This document shows, in pieces, positions 33,055 to 41,445 of a DNA stretch of 64,000 nt. Position 1 is the first letter of the stretch; every line of letters begins with the position of its first letter. A model generated the notes under the pieces. That model saw only the letters and a program-made list of their open reading frames with translations. It had not been told where the DNA came from and made no database searches. The stretch is from Streptomyces sp. CHD11 (GTDB lineage: Bacteria > Actinomycetota > Actinomycetes > Streptomycetales > Streptomycetaceae), in NCBI RefSeq assembly GCF_018638295.1, contig NZ_JABTTS010000006.1:62001-126000 (forward strand), in the 5' to 3' direction. The translations under genes were made by a program, and so were the position numbers.

Positions 33055-33894
33055 TCAGGTCTTCGTACGGAACTTGTGGATCGCGACCGGGGCCATCACC
33101 ACGGTGATCCCCACCGACCAGGCCAGCGTCGTCCACAGGTCCTGCGCGACCGGGCCACCCACCATCAGCCCGCGTGCGGCGTCGGCCAGCGAGGAGAGCG
33201 GGTTGTAGTCGGTGAAGCTCTGCAGCCAGCCCGGCATCGACTGCGGCGGCGCGAAGATGGACGAACCGAACTGCAGCGGCATCAGCACCAGGAAGCCCAT
33301 CGCCTGCACGGACTGGGCGTTCTTCAGTACCACCCCCAGCGTGAGGAAGATCCACATCAGTGCCGATCCGAATACCGCGGAGAGCCCGACAGCCGCGAGC
33401 AGCCCCGGCCAGTCGGTGATGTCGAAACCGACGAGCACCCCGACGACCATCAGGATGCCCGTGGCGATCAGCATCCGCATCATCTCGACCGAGATCTTGG
33501 CGAACAGTACCGAGCCCCGCCCGATCGGCAGCGACCGGAAGCGGTCCATGACGCCGGTGTTGAAGTCCTGGTTGAACCCCGTGCCCACCCCCATGGCCAT
33601 GTTCATGCCCATCATGGCCATGAGTCCGGGCACGATGTACTGCACGTACGCCTCCTGACCGCCGCCCAGCGCCTGCCCGATCGAGCCGCCGAAGACGTAC
33701 ACGAACAGCAGGGTGAAGACGATCGGGAACAGCACGGCGTCGAACATCGACTCCGGGTCCTGCCGGATCCACAGCAGGTTGCGGCGTACCAGAGCCCCGG
33801 TGTGCCGCAGATGGGAACGCGGTGAGATGCGCCCGTCCGCGCGGAGACCGGACCCGGCGGTGGTGGTGTCGGTGGTGGCGGTGGCAGCGCTCAT
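33055..33894 (-). CDS. ABC-2 type drug exporter permease (DrrB-like)
   Basis: A 279-residue, six-helix ABC-2 membrane subunit. LRHTGALVRRNLLWIRQDPESMFDAVLFPIVFTLLFVYVFGG is the typical N-terminal amphipathic helix plus TM1 of daunorubicin-resistance permeases. FRSLPIGRGSVLFAKI is the conserved cytosolic loop, and MPGWLQSFTDYNPLSSLADAARGL is the C-terminal family signature. It works with the upstream ATPase to export a hydrophobic compound of unknown identity. Its ATG overlaps the ATPase stop (ATGA, 33891-33894). The stop codon is directly adjacent to that of the convergent SARP gene. Confidence 0.93.
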   Translation of the reverse strand: MSAATATTDTTTAGSGLRADGRISPRSHLRHTGALVRRNLLWIRQDPESMFDAVLFPIVFTLLFVYVFGGSIGQALGGGQEAYVQYIVPGLMAMMGMNMAMGVGTGFNQDFNTGVMDRFRSLPIGRGSVLFAKISVEMMRMLIATGILMVVGVLVGFDITDWPGLLAAVGLSAVFGSALMWIFLTLGVVLKNAQSVQAMGFLVLMPLQFGSSIFAPPQSMPGWLQSFTDYNPLSSLADAARGLMVGGPVAQDLWTTLAWSVGITVVMAPVAIHKFRTKT

Positions 33895-34922
33895 ACGGCG
33901 ATGACCTCCTCGTGGGTGTCGGCCGCGGGCGCGGCGTCCTGCGGGGCGCTGGGACGGTGACCGGTGAGGGACAGGAACACCTCGTCCAGGCTGGGCAGTT
34001 CGGTGGAGATGGAGCTGAGGGTGATCCCGCGCGCGGTGACCGCGCCGACCACGGCGGTCAGCTGCTCGTCACTCAGCACCGGCACGAGCACCACGCCCCG
34101 CTCGGTGTCCACGGTGGTGGTGGCGAGCCCGGTGATGCCCAGCGCGTCGAGCGCCTCGGCCAGTGGACGCAGCCGCAGCGGGTCGGCCGGGCGGATCCGC
34201 AGGGTGCGGCCGCCGACCTTGGCCTTCAGCTCCTCGATACCGCCGCTCGCGATGACCTGACCCCGGTCCACGACGGTCAGCTCGGAGGCGAGCTGCTCGG
34301 CCTCCTCCATGTACTGGGTGGTCAGCAGCACCGTCACCCCGTCCCCGACCAGCCGCCGGACCTCGGCCCACACCTCGTTGCGGGTACGGGGGTCAAGCCC
34401 CGTGGTCGGCTCGTCCAGGAACAGCACGGCCGGCCGGCCGATCATCGAGGCGGCCAGGTCGAGGCGGCGCCGCATACCGCCGGAGTACGTGGCCGCCGGG
34501 CGCCGGGCCGCCTCGGTGAGCGAGAACCGCTCAAGCAGCGCGTCGGCGCGGGCCCGGGCCTCCTTGCGGGGCAGGTCGAGCAGCCGCCCGATCAGATACA
34601 GGTTCTCCCAGCCCGCGAGCTTCTCGTCCACGGAGGCGTACTGCCCGGTCAGGCCGATCACCCGGCGCAGTTGCCGGGGCTCGCGGAGCACGTCGTACCC
34701 GGCGACGGTGGCGTGTCCCGCCGTCGGGGCGAGCAGCGTGGACAGAATCCGTACCAGCGTGGTCTTCCCGGCCCCGTTCGGTCCGAGCACCCCCATCACG
34801 GTGCCTTCCCGTACCTCCAGGTCGACCCCGTCCAGCGCCTTGGTCTCCCCGTAGTGCTTGACCAGCCCCCGCACGGAAACGGCGCTCCCCGTGCCTCCCG
34901 ATTGCATGTCGTTTCGCGTCAT
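33891..34922 (-). CDS. ABC exporter ATPase (DrrA-like)
   Basis: A 343-residue ATPase of the daunorubicin-resistance (DRA) family. Walker A is GPNGAGKTT (about 45), the signature is YSGGMRRRLDLAASM (about 143), Walker B is VLFLDEPTTGLDPRTRNEVW, and QYMEEAEQLA (about 200) follows the switch His region. The DrrA C-terminal domain (about 235-320) ends in PSLDEVFLSLTGH. ATG 34922 lies 7 bases after a CAGGGT -10-like sequence, so the message is probably leaderless; ATG 34907 is the alternative. Five TCGGTG repeats upstream suggest SARP activation. Coupled to the permease gene. Confidence 0.93.
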   Translation of the reverse strand: MTRNDMQSGGTGSAVSVRGLVKHYGETKALDGVDLEVREGTVMGVLGPNGAGKTTLVRILSTLLAPTAGHATVAGYDVLREPRQLRRVIGLTGQYASVDEKLAGWENLYLIGRLLDLPRKEARARADALLERFSLTEAARRPAATYSGGMRRRLDLAASMIGRPAVLFLDEPTTGLDPRTRNEVWAEVRRLVGDGVTVLLTTQYMEEAEQLASELTVVDRGQVIASGGIEELKAKVGGRTLRIRPADPLRLRPLAEALDALGITGLATTTVDTERGVVLVPVLSDEQLTAVVGAVTARGITLSSISTELPSLDEVFLSLTGHRPSAPQDAAPAADTHEEVIAV

Positions 34923-34929
34923 GCCAATG

Positions 34930-34960
34930 ACCCTGCCAGCCCTCACCGACAAACCACCGA
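34930..34960 (-). promoter_or_regulatory. SARP-type promoter of the DrrAB operon
   Basis: Read on the minus strand, TCGGTGG and TCGGTGA heptamers start 11 bases apart (complement of 34955-34960 and 34944-34949). The second ends 7 bases before CAGGGT (complement of 34930-34935), a -10-like sequence placed 7 bases before ATG 34922. This spacing matches SARP promoters. Confidence 0.6.
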
Positions 34961-35012
34961 TAGACCATCGCCCCCCACCGACACCGCTCCCACCGATGCC
35001 GCTCCCCACCGA
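34944..35012. repeat. Five direct repeats of TCGGTG (minus strand)
   Basis: CACCGA on the plus strand starts at 34944, 34955, 34976, 34991 and 35007. The pair nearest the gene is 11 bases apart and the next is 21 bases further, close to whole helical turns; the outer two follow at 15 and 16. Confidence 0.8.
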
Positions 35013-35104
35013 CACCGCTGAGCGCCGGGCTGCGCAGACACCCCCAGGCCCCACCCACGCACGGCGACGAGCGAGACGCCCACCCGCCCAGCCCCGCCGC
35101 ACGT

Positions 35105-35154
35105 GAGCCGGCACACATGAGCCGGCACACATGAGCAGGCACACGTGAGCCGGC
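35105..35154. repeat. 14-bp tandem repeat, 3.5 copies
   Basis: GAGCCGGCACACAT is repeated at 35105, 35119 and 35133 (third copy with two changes), then GAGCCGGC. It lies next to the panB terminator and looks like replication-slippage DNA. Confidence 0.85.
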
Positions 35155-35184
35155 CCTGTCGACGGGGGAATCGACAGGGCCGGC
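35149..35184 (-). terminator. panB terminator
   Basis: GCCGGCCCTGTCGA (35149-35162) pairs perfectly with TCGACAGGGCCGGC (35171-35184) around an 8-base loop, 38 bases after the panB stop. Confidence 0.85.
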
Positions 35185-35221
35185 AGATGGTGCCGCGATG
35201 GCTCAGTGGCAGCGACGCCGC

Positions 35222-36100
35222 TCAGTGCACGGAGTGCGCCTCCTCCGGGAACGTCCCGCCCACCACATCCTCGGCGAACGCCTTGGCCGCCCCGCTCATG
35301 ACCTCACGCAGGTCCGCGTACCGCTTCACGAACTTTGGCACCCGCCCCCCGGTCAGCCCCAGCATGTCGGTCCACACCAACACCTGCGCGTCCGTTCGGG
35401 CGCCCGCCCCGATACCGACCGTGGGAATCTGCAGCACCCGCGTCACCTCGGCCGCCAGCTCCGCCGGAACCAGCTCCAGCACCACCGCGAACGCCCCCGC
35501 GTCCTGCACGGCCTTCGCGTCCCGCAGCAGCTGCTGCGCCGCTTCCTCGCCGCGCCCCTGCACGCGGTAGCCCATCGCGTTCACCGACTGCGGGGTCAGC
35601 CCGATATGGGCCATCACGGGGATCCCGGACTCCACCAGCAGCTCGATCTGCCGGTGCGACCGCTCGCCGCCCTCCAGCTTCACCGCACCCACACCGGCCT
35701 CCTTGACCAGCCGGGTCGCCGAGCGCAGCGCCTGCACCGGACCCTCCTGGTAGGCGCCGAAGGGCAGGTCGCCCACGATCAGGGCGCGCGAGGTACCGCG
35801 GACCACCGCGGCCGACAGCATGGTCATCTCGTCGAGGGTGACGGGCACGGTGGTCTCGTACCCGAGGTGGCAGTTGCCCGCGGAGTCGCCGACGAGCATG
35901 ACCGGGATACCGGCCTCGTCGAACACGGACGCGGTCATCGCGTCGTACGCGGTGAGCATCGGCCACTTCTCACCGCGCTCCTTGGCTGCGGCGATGTCAC
36001 GGACAGTGATGCGGCGTGTGCCCTTGCCCCCGTACAGCGTTTTGCCGTCGGAGGAGGAGCCGGGTGTCACCCCGGCCCGGGCAGCGGAAAGCTGCGTCAT
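35222..36100 (-). CDS. panB: 3-methyl-2-oxobutanoate hydroxymethyltransferase
   Basis: A 292-residue PanB, the first committed step of pantothenate and so CoA synthesis: 5,10-methylene-THF plus 2-oxoisovalerate gives ketopantoate. It is a TIM-barrel cytosolic enzyme. Visible family motifs are MLTAYDAMTASVFDEAGIPVMLVGDSAGN (metal-binding Asp), YETTVPVTLDEM, VKLEGG, and AHIGLTPQS; Glu in LELVPAELA is the catalytic base region. ATG 36100 has GGGAG upstream. The N terminus has about 28 extra residues. It is monocistronic, with a strong terminator. Confidence 0.95.
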   Translation of the reverse strand: MTQLSAARAGVTPGSSSDGKTLYGGKGTRRITVRDIAAAKERGEKWPMLTAYDAMTASVFDEAGIPVMLVGDSAGNCHLGYETTVPVTLDEMTMLSAAVVRGTSRALIVGDLPFGAYQEGPVQALRSATRLVKEAGVGAVKLEGGERSHRQIELLVESGIPVMAHIGLTPQSVNAMGYRVQGRGEEAAQQLLRDAKAVQDAGAFAVVLELVPAELAAEVTRVLQIPTVGIGAGARTDAQVLVWTDMLGLTGGRVPKFVKRYADLREVMSGAAKAFAEDVVGGTFPEEAHSVH

Positions 36101-36282
36101 GGAGCTGTCTCCCAACACGTCATCTCGAGGCGCCCTGACGGCGTCCCCGGACCACCTCCATGGTGGCACTTCGACCGGACGAGGGCCAGAGGCAGGCCCG
36201 TGCGCCGCCCCCGGACGCTCTGTGAGCTGCGCCCCAGTGCACCCCTCGCCCGGCCCGCACACGCCCCCCGCCCGTCCGCGGT

Positions 36283-36498
36283 CACATCGAGGACGAGCTC
36301 GTCGTGCTGCCGCCCGGCGTCCGGCACGCCGCCGGGGAGTCCATCGAGGCGTTCCTGCACGCGACGCACGTCACGTCCCTGTGGGGAGCGGGCGTCGCCG
36401 TGCTGGGCGCGGTCCTCGTCGCCGTGTACCTGCCCGGCCGTACGGTCACGCCCGAACGGCACGACAGGGGCGAGGAGTTGATCTCGACGGCGGACTGA
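36283..36498 (+). pseudogene. C-terminal remnant of an MFS exporter
   Basis: The frame spells HIEDELVVLPPGVRHAAGES, then a hydrophobic helix (THVTSLWGAGVAVLGAVLVAVYLP) and a short polar tail. This is the look of the last loop and TM14 of DHA2/EmrB-type drug exporters. Nothing upstream in any frame supplies the other 13 helices, and there is no ribosome-binding site for the GTG at 36304. I take it as the 3' remnant of a deleted exporter gene; a real 64-residue single-helix protein from GTG 36304 cannot be excluded. Confidence 0.6.
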
Positions 36499-36818
36499 GA
36501 TCCCTGGGCGGGCCGGGCGTTGCCCGCCCGCCGGGGCCCACACGCGCCGCCGGACCTCAGAACCCGCACTTCCCGGCACCCCCGTGCGCGACGGCCTGGG
36601 CACTCTCCCGCGGGCCCGCGCCCCGTCAGCACCCGAGCGCGATGTGCGCGTTTCGTCACAGAGGCCGCTCCCGCCGCTCCCGCCCGGAACTCCCCGGGCG
36701 CCCGCGTACGTCCTTGCCCCCGTACGGCCGCCGGGGGCGGCGAGAACGGAGCCGATCATCCCCTAGGGTCTTAACCACACGGGGCGACGGTGTGCACAGC
36801 GGGTTGTGAGGCAACGGT
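36499..36818. other. Spacer without a gene
   Basis: I see no gene in these 320 bases. TAGGGT at 36764-36769 is a possible -10 element for the following gene. Confidence 0.4.
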
Positions 36819-37871
36819 ATGGCGCAGCAGGCGTACATGACGGAGACGGACGGCGGAGGCTCGGAGCCCGAGCGCCCGGTTTCCCGGCTTCGGCGCCTGC
36901 TGGACGGTGTGAGCAGGGGCTGGCGGGGCGACCGCCGTATCTGGCGCCGGGGTCTGGTTCTCGCCGTCTGCGCGGGTCTGCTGGCCCTGGTCATGCTGGC
37001 CCACTCCCGCATCCCGAACGCTGTCGGCAACCTGGGCAGCCTGATCGAGACGTTCCTGCCGTGGCTGGGCCTGTTCATCCCGGTCCTGCTGCTGCTCGCG
37101 CTGGTCCGCAAGTCGGCGACGGCGCTGATCGCGACGATCCTGCCGGCGGCCGTCTGGATGAACCTCTTCGGCGGTCTGCTCGGGGACAAGAACGAGCCCG
37201 GCGGCGACCTGACGGTGGTCACGCACAACGTCAACGCCGACAACCCGGATCCCTCGCGCACGGCCCGGGAGGTGGCCGCCTCGGGCGCGGACGTCCTGGC
37301 CCTGGAGGAACTGAAGGCGTCGAAGGTGTCCGCCTACGCATCGGCGCTGGCACCGACGTACCGGCATCACGCGGTGGTGGGGACCGTCGGCCTGTGGAGC
37401 AAGTATCCGCTGAGTGACGTGAAGGCGGTGGACATCCGTCTCGGCTGGAAGCGCGCGATGCGCGCCACGGTCGCCGCGCCCGCCGGCCGGGTCGCGGTCT
37501 ACGTCGCCCATCTTCCCTCGGTGCGCGTGAAGATGGAGGCCGGCTTCACGGCCCGCCAGCGCGACAAGAGCGCCGACGCGCTGGGGGAGGCCATCTCCGG
37601 CGAACGCCTGGAGAACATCGTCCTGCTCGGCGACCTGAACGGCACGATGAACGACCGGGCCCTGAACGCCGTCACCTCCCAGATGCGCTCCACCCAGGGC
37701 GCCGTGGGCAGCGGCTTCGGCTTCAGCTGGCCGGCCTCGTTCCCGATGGCGCGGATCGACCAGATCCTGGTGAGGGGAGCCGAGCCGGAAAGCTCCTGGA
37801 CCCTCCCGGCCACGGCGAGCGACCATCTCCCCGTCGCGGCCCGCCTGAAGCTCGCCAAGCCCTCGGACTGA
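36819..37871 (+). CDS. Membrane-anchored endonuclease/exonuclease/phosphatase protein
   Basis: A 350-residue protein. Three hydrophobic helices (about residues 47-115) precede an EEP-superfamily domain (about 128-345). Motifs THNVNADN, LALEELK (metal Glu), LLGDLNGTMND and SDHLPVA (catalytic Asp-His) are all present, so the domain looks active. The family hydrolyses phosphodiesters in DNA, lipids or nucleotides; with this topology the active domain probably faces outward, but the substrate is unknown. ATG 36819 is used; MTETDGGG at 36837 is an alternative. It is monocistronic between panB and the convergent pectate lyase. Confidence 0.88.
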   Translation: MAQQAYMTETDGGGSEPERPVSRLRRLLDGVSRGWRGDRRIWRRGLVLAVCAGLLALVMLAHSRIPNAVGNLGSLIETFLPWLGLFIPVLLLLALVRKSATALIATILPAAVWMNLFGGLLGDKNEPGGDLTVVTHNVNADNPDPSRTAREVAASGADVLALEELKASKVSAYASALAPTYRHHAVVGTVGLWSKYPLSDVKAVDIRLGWKRAMRATVAAPAGRVAVYVAHLPSVRVKMEAGFTARQRDKSADALGEAISGERLENIVLLGDLNGTMNDRALNAVTSQMRSTQGAVGSGFGFSWPASFPMARIDQILVRGAEPESSWTLPATASDHLPVAARLKLAKPSD

Positions 37872-37946
37872 CGCCGGCCGTGCTGCCGGTCCTTCACCCG
37901 CGCCGGGCGGGGCCGGGGGCCGCCGCGTGGACGGCCCCCGGGTGTG

Positions 37947-39506
37947 TCAGCTCGCGTACGTCTCGAACTCGGCGACCCTCGGGGTGCCGGACGCGCTGGT
38001 GATCTCGAACGTGATCTTCTTCAGCGAGGTCGCGGGGAAGCTGATGACGCCCGCTCCGTTGCCCGAGGCCAGGACGGCTCCGGTGTCGTGGTCGATGACA
38101 CGGTAGGAGCCGATGGCGCCCGTCGCGCCCGACGCCTCACGGATGTCGACCTTGGAGACCGTGGTGGCGGAGCTCCACTTGACCGAGATGGAACCGGTCG
38201 AGCCGGACGGCGACCAGTAGGTGCTCATGCTGCCGTCACGCACGTTGCCGTAACTGGTGCCGCCGGCCTTGGAGGAACCGTCGGCGCCCGCCCCGAGACT
38301 GAGGTTGGTACCGGCGGGAGGGTCGGTCGGGCCCGGGTCCGGGTCGGTGGGGCCGGGGTCCGGGTCCGTCGGGCCGGGGTCGGTCGGGTCCGGATTCTGC
38401 GGGGTGCAGCTCCCGTCCGAGACCCTCAGGCCCTTGTCCGCGCCGGCCGTCTGACCGACCACGCCCGGTACGCAGCCGGCCGCGTCGAGGGTGTAGGCGT
38501 ACGGAATGCCCACCGAGGTGTTCGACCTCGGGTCCGGACCGGCCGGGTTGGTGTCGCCACTGCGCGAGGACCAGGTCACGTTGTCGAAGATGTTGCCGCT
38601 GACCTGCCAGTAGCCGGCCTCGCTGGTGTAGAAGGTGCCGAGGACGTCCTTGGAGTCCTCGAAGTAGTTGTTGTCCACCTTCGCGCGGGCACCGGCCCGG
38701 GAGTTGATCCCGGACTCGTTCAGGTTCCTGTAGTGGTTGTTGTACATGTGCGCGACGCCGCCGCGCAGCAGGGGCGTACGGGAGTCGATGTTCTCGTACA
38801 GGTTGTGGTGGAACGTGATGTGGCTGTTGGACCGGTCGCTCTCGCTGGAGCCGACGAGACCGCCGCGGCCGGAGTTGCGCAGAGTGCTGTAGGACAGCGT
38901 CACGTACTGGGTGTTGTCCTTCATGTCGAACAGGCCGTCGTAGCCCGCCGACTCACCGCCGGACGCCTCGAGGGTGGTGTGGTCGACCCAGACGTTGCGG
39001 ACATCGCTCTCCATGCCGATGGCGTCTCCGCCGTTGGACGTGGGCGAGCCGGACTTCCTGACGTTCCTGACGGTCACGTTCTGGATGATGATGTTGCTGG
39101 ACTCGCGTATGTGGATGCCCAGTTGGTCGAAGACGGCACCTTTGCCCACACCGACGACGGTGACGTTGCTGATCTGCTTCAGCTCGATCTTGTCGGCGGC
39201 GGTGTTGCAGCTGCCGCCCGACACCTTGGTGGTGTTCCCGTGGTTGATGGTGCCCTCGACCTGGATGACGATCGGGGTGGAGCTGTCGGCCCGGCCGCAC
39301 AGGGCCTGGTGGATCGCGGTGCCGGTGGTGGCGCGGACCGTCCGGCCGCCCGCGCCGCCGGTGGTCCCGCCGTTCTGGGTGGCGTAGCCGGTGACACCGC
39401 CCGTCGCGGCGGACGCGGTGGATGTGGACAGCGCCACCGTGGAAGCGGCCGCGAGGGCTCCCGTGGCCAGTAACGCGGAGAGTCGTACGGCGACTGATCG
39501 TTCCAT
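37947..39506 (-). CDS. Secreted pectate lyase (PL1) with C-terminal discoidin-like domain
   Basis: A 519-residue extracellular enzyme that cleaves polygalacturonate by beta-elimination. The Sec signal peptide ends at STASA (about residue 34). The right-handed beta-helix domain (about 35-375) contains NVWVDH, FDMKDNTQYVTLSYS, HITFHHNLYENIDSRTPLLR (Ca ligands and the catalytic Arg region of PL1) and AHMYNNHYRN. A (D)PGPTDP linker (about 385-405) leads to a 125-residue beta-sandwich with SYGNVRDGSMSTYWSPSG, like F5/8-type CBMs. AGGCGAGG precedes ATG 39506. A LacI-type operator 98 bases upstream suggests sugar-controlled expression. Confidence 0.92.
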   Translation of the reverse strand: MERSVAVRLSALLATGALAAASTVALSTSTASAATGGVTGYATQNGGTTGGAGGRTVRATTGTAIHQALCGRADSSTPIVIQVEGTINHGNTTKVSGGSCNTAADKIELKQISNVTVVGVGKGAVFDQLGIHIRESSNIIIQNVTVRNVRKSGSPTSNGGDAIGMESDVRNVWVDHTTLEASGGESAGYDGLFDMKDNTQYVTLSYSTLRNSGRGGLVGSSESDRSNSHITFHHNLYENIDSRTPLLRGGVAHMYNNHYRNLNESGINSRAGARAKVDNNYFEDSKDVLGTFYTSEAGYWQVSGNIFDNVTWSSRSGDTNPAGPDPRSNTSVGIPYAYTLDAAGCVPGVVGQTAGADKGLRVSDGSCTPQNPDPTDPGPTDPDPGPTDPDPGPTDPPAGTNLSLGAGADGSSKAGGTSYGNVRDGSMSTYWSPSGSTGSISVKWSSATTVSKVDIREASGATGAIGSYRVIDHDTGAVLASGNGAGVISFPATSLKKITFEITSASGTPRVAEFETYAS

Positions 39507-39603
39507 GCTCGCCTCGCCTTTCGTCCTCTGAGTCAGCATGTGTGTCATGGGCATGACATTGAGACCGACGGGAGGGGGCGGGGTGGGGCCGGACCCCTCG
39601 GTG

Positions 39604-39617
39604 AGAAAGCGCTTTCT
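39604..39617. promoter_or_regulatory. LacI-family operator candidate
   Basis: AGAAAGCGCTTTCT is a perfect 14-base palindrome with the central CG typical of LacI-family operators. It lies 98 bases before the pectate lyase start. Confidence 0.7.
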
Positions 39618-39716
39618 TCTCCGTCCGTCGCGACAGTAGGGCCACGCCCGAGCGGCTGGCAAGGTCCCGCGCAGTTACGGAATTTCAGACTCCGTTTCAA
39701 GTGTGTGAACGCGAAC

Positions 39717-39777
39717 GCACCCGCACACCAGGGGGGCCGGCGGTCACTGACCGCCGGCCCCCCTGGTGTGCGGGTGC
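39717..39777 (-). terminator. Perfect 30-bp stem-loop after glnA2
   Basis: Bases 39717-39746 are exactly complementary to 39748-39777 with a one-base centre. It ends 19 bases from the glutamine-synthetase-like stop codon and is probably the transcription terminator. Confidence 0.9.
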
Positions 39778-39795
39778 CCCGCTGTGCCGTGCGCC

Positions 39796-41157
39796 TCAGA
39801 GGACGGGCAGGTTCTTCCGCAGTTCGAAGGCGGTGACCTCGGAGCGGTACTCCTCCCACTCCTGCTTCTTGTTGCGCAGGAAGAAGTCGAAGACGTGCTC
39901 GCCGAGGGTCTCGGCGGCCAGGTCGCTGCGCTGCATCAGAGCCAGGGCCTCGCCCAGGTTCTGCGGCAGGGGCTCGATGCCGAGCGCACGGCGCTCCGCG
40001 TCGGACAGGGCCCAGACGTCGTCCTCGGCGCCGGGCGGGAGCTCGTAGCCCTCCTCGATGCCCTTGAGTCCGGCGGCGACGAGCAGGGCGTAGGCCAGGT
40101 ACGGGTTGACGCCGGCGTCGAGGGAGCGGACCTCCACCCGCGCCGAGCCGGTCTTGCCGGGCTTGTACATCGGCACCCGGACCAGGGCCGAGCGGTTGTT
40201 GTGGCCCCAGCAGATGTACGACGGAGCCTCGCCGCCGGCGCCGGCCGTGCGCTCCGAGCCGCCCCAGATGCGCTTGTAGGAGTTCACCCACTGGTTGGTG
40301 ACGGCGGAGATCTCCGCCGAGTGCCGCAGCAGGCCCGCGATGAAGGAGCGGCCGACCTTGGAGAGCTGGTACTCCGAGCCGGACTCGTAGAACGCGTTGC
40401 GGTCGCCCTCGAAGAGGGAGAGGTGGGTGTGCATGCCGGAGCCGGGATACTCGGAGAACGGCTTGGGCATGAAGGTCGCCTGGACCCCCTGCTCCAGCGC
40501 CACCTGCTTCATGACCAGGCGGAACGTCATGATGTTGTCCGCCGTGGAGAGCGCGTCCGCGTAGCGCAGATCGATCTCCTGCTGGCCGGGGGCACCCTCG
40601 TGGTGGGAGAACTCCACCGAGATGCCCATCGACTCCAGCATGGTGATCGCCTGGCGGCGGAAGTCCATGCCGACGTTCTGCGGGGTGTGGTCGAAGTAGC
40701 CGGAGTTGTCCGCCGGGGTCGGCCGGCTGCCGTCCAGCGGCTTGTCCTTCAGCAGGAAGAACTCGATCTCCGGGTGGGTGTAGAAAGTGAAACCCAGGTC
40801 GGAGGTGCGGGCGAGGGCGCGCTTGAGGACGTAGCGCGGGTCGGCGAAGGACGGGGAGCCGTCCGGCATCAGGATGTCGCAGAACATCCGCGCCGTGCCG
40901 GGGGCCTCCGCACGCCAGGGGAGGATCTGGAACGTCGACGGGTCCGGCTTGGCGATCATGTCGGACTCGTATACCCGCGCGAATCCTTCGATGGCGGAGC
41001 CGTCGAAGCCGATCCCCTCGTCGAAGGCCTGCTCCAGTTCGGCGGGGGCGACGGCCACGGACTTGAGGAAGCCCAGCACGTCGGTGAACCACAGGCGCAC
41101 GAACCGGATGTCGCGCTCTTCCAGTGTCCGGAGCACGAACTCCTGCTGCTTGTCCAT
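39796..41157 (-). CDS. glnA2: Glutamine-synthetase-like enzyme, GlnA2 type
   Basis: A 453-residue type I glutamine-synthetase-fold ligase. GFDGSAIEGF, THPEIEFFLL (metal Glu), MHTHLSLF (His and metal), and VEVRSLDAGVNPYLAYAL carry the expected metal and glutamate-binding residues. The Tyr that lines up with the adenylylation site lies in GYELPPG rather than NLYDLP. By length and its place near nadE and glnE it matches Streptomyces GlnA2, reported to act as a gamma-glutamylpolyamine synthetase rather than in ammonia assimilation; that assignment is from family knowledge. ATG 41157 is preferred because GGAAG lies just upstream; ATG 41172 adds five residues. Confidence 0.88.
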   Translation of the reverse strand: MDKQQEFVLRTLEERDIRFVRLWFTDVLGFLKSVAVAPAELEQAFDEGIGFDGSAIEGFARVYESDMIAKPDPSTFQILPWRAEAPGTARMFCDILMPDGSPSFADPRYVLKRALARTSDLGFTFYTHPEIEFFLLKDKPLDGSRPTPADNSGYFDHTPQNVGMDFRRQAITMLESMGISVEFSHHEGAPGQQEIDLRYADALSTADNIMTFRLVMKQVALEQGVQATFMPKPFSEYPGSGMHTHLSLFEGDRNAFYESGSEYQLSKVGRSFIAGLLRHSAEISAVTNQWVNSYKRIWGGSERTAGAGGEAPSYICWGHNNRSALVRVPMYKPGKTGSARVEVRSLDAGVNPYLAYALLVAAGLKGIEEGYELPPGAEDDVWALSDAERRALGIEPLPQNLGEALALMQRSDLAAETLGEHVFDFFLRNKKQEWEEYRSEVTAFELRKNLPVL

Positions 41158-41392
41158 CTTCCGCTTCCCCATCCTTGCCGGTCAGGCCGCCTGTCCGCGA
41201 GCGTTCGCGTCCGCGCCCCGGGAGGCCGGGCGGGCGCCCGGGGCGGGTACAGGGGCATCCCACCACACCAGCGTTTCATACGCGTTGCCGACCTCGGCCG
41301 GCCGGCCGGTCGTGGCCGGGGCGCCCCCTGTCAGGTGTACCGCTCCGGGGTCCATCCTGCCTGTTCGCGCCCGCGTCCGTAATGGTGCGGTG

Positions 41393-41445
41393 CACGGGCT
41401 CGGGGAGAGGCCCGGAGCGGGTGGTTCACGGGCTCGGGGAGAGGC
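41393..41445. repeat. 19-bp direct repeat at the nsrR 3' end, period 34
   Basis: CACGGGCTCGGGGAGAGGC occurs at 41393-41411 and 41427-41445. The inner copy contains the last codons and stop of nsrR. Confidence 0.85.
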
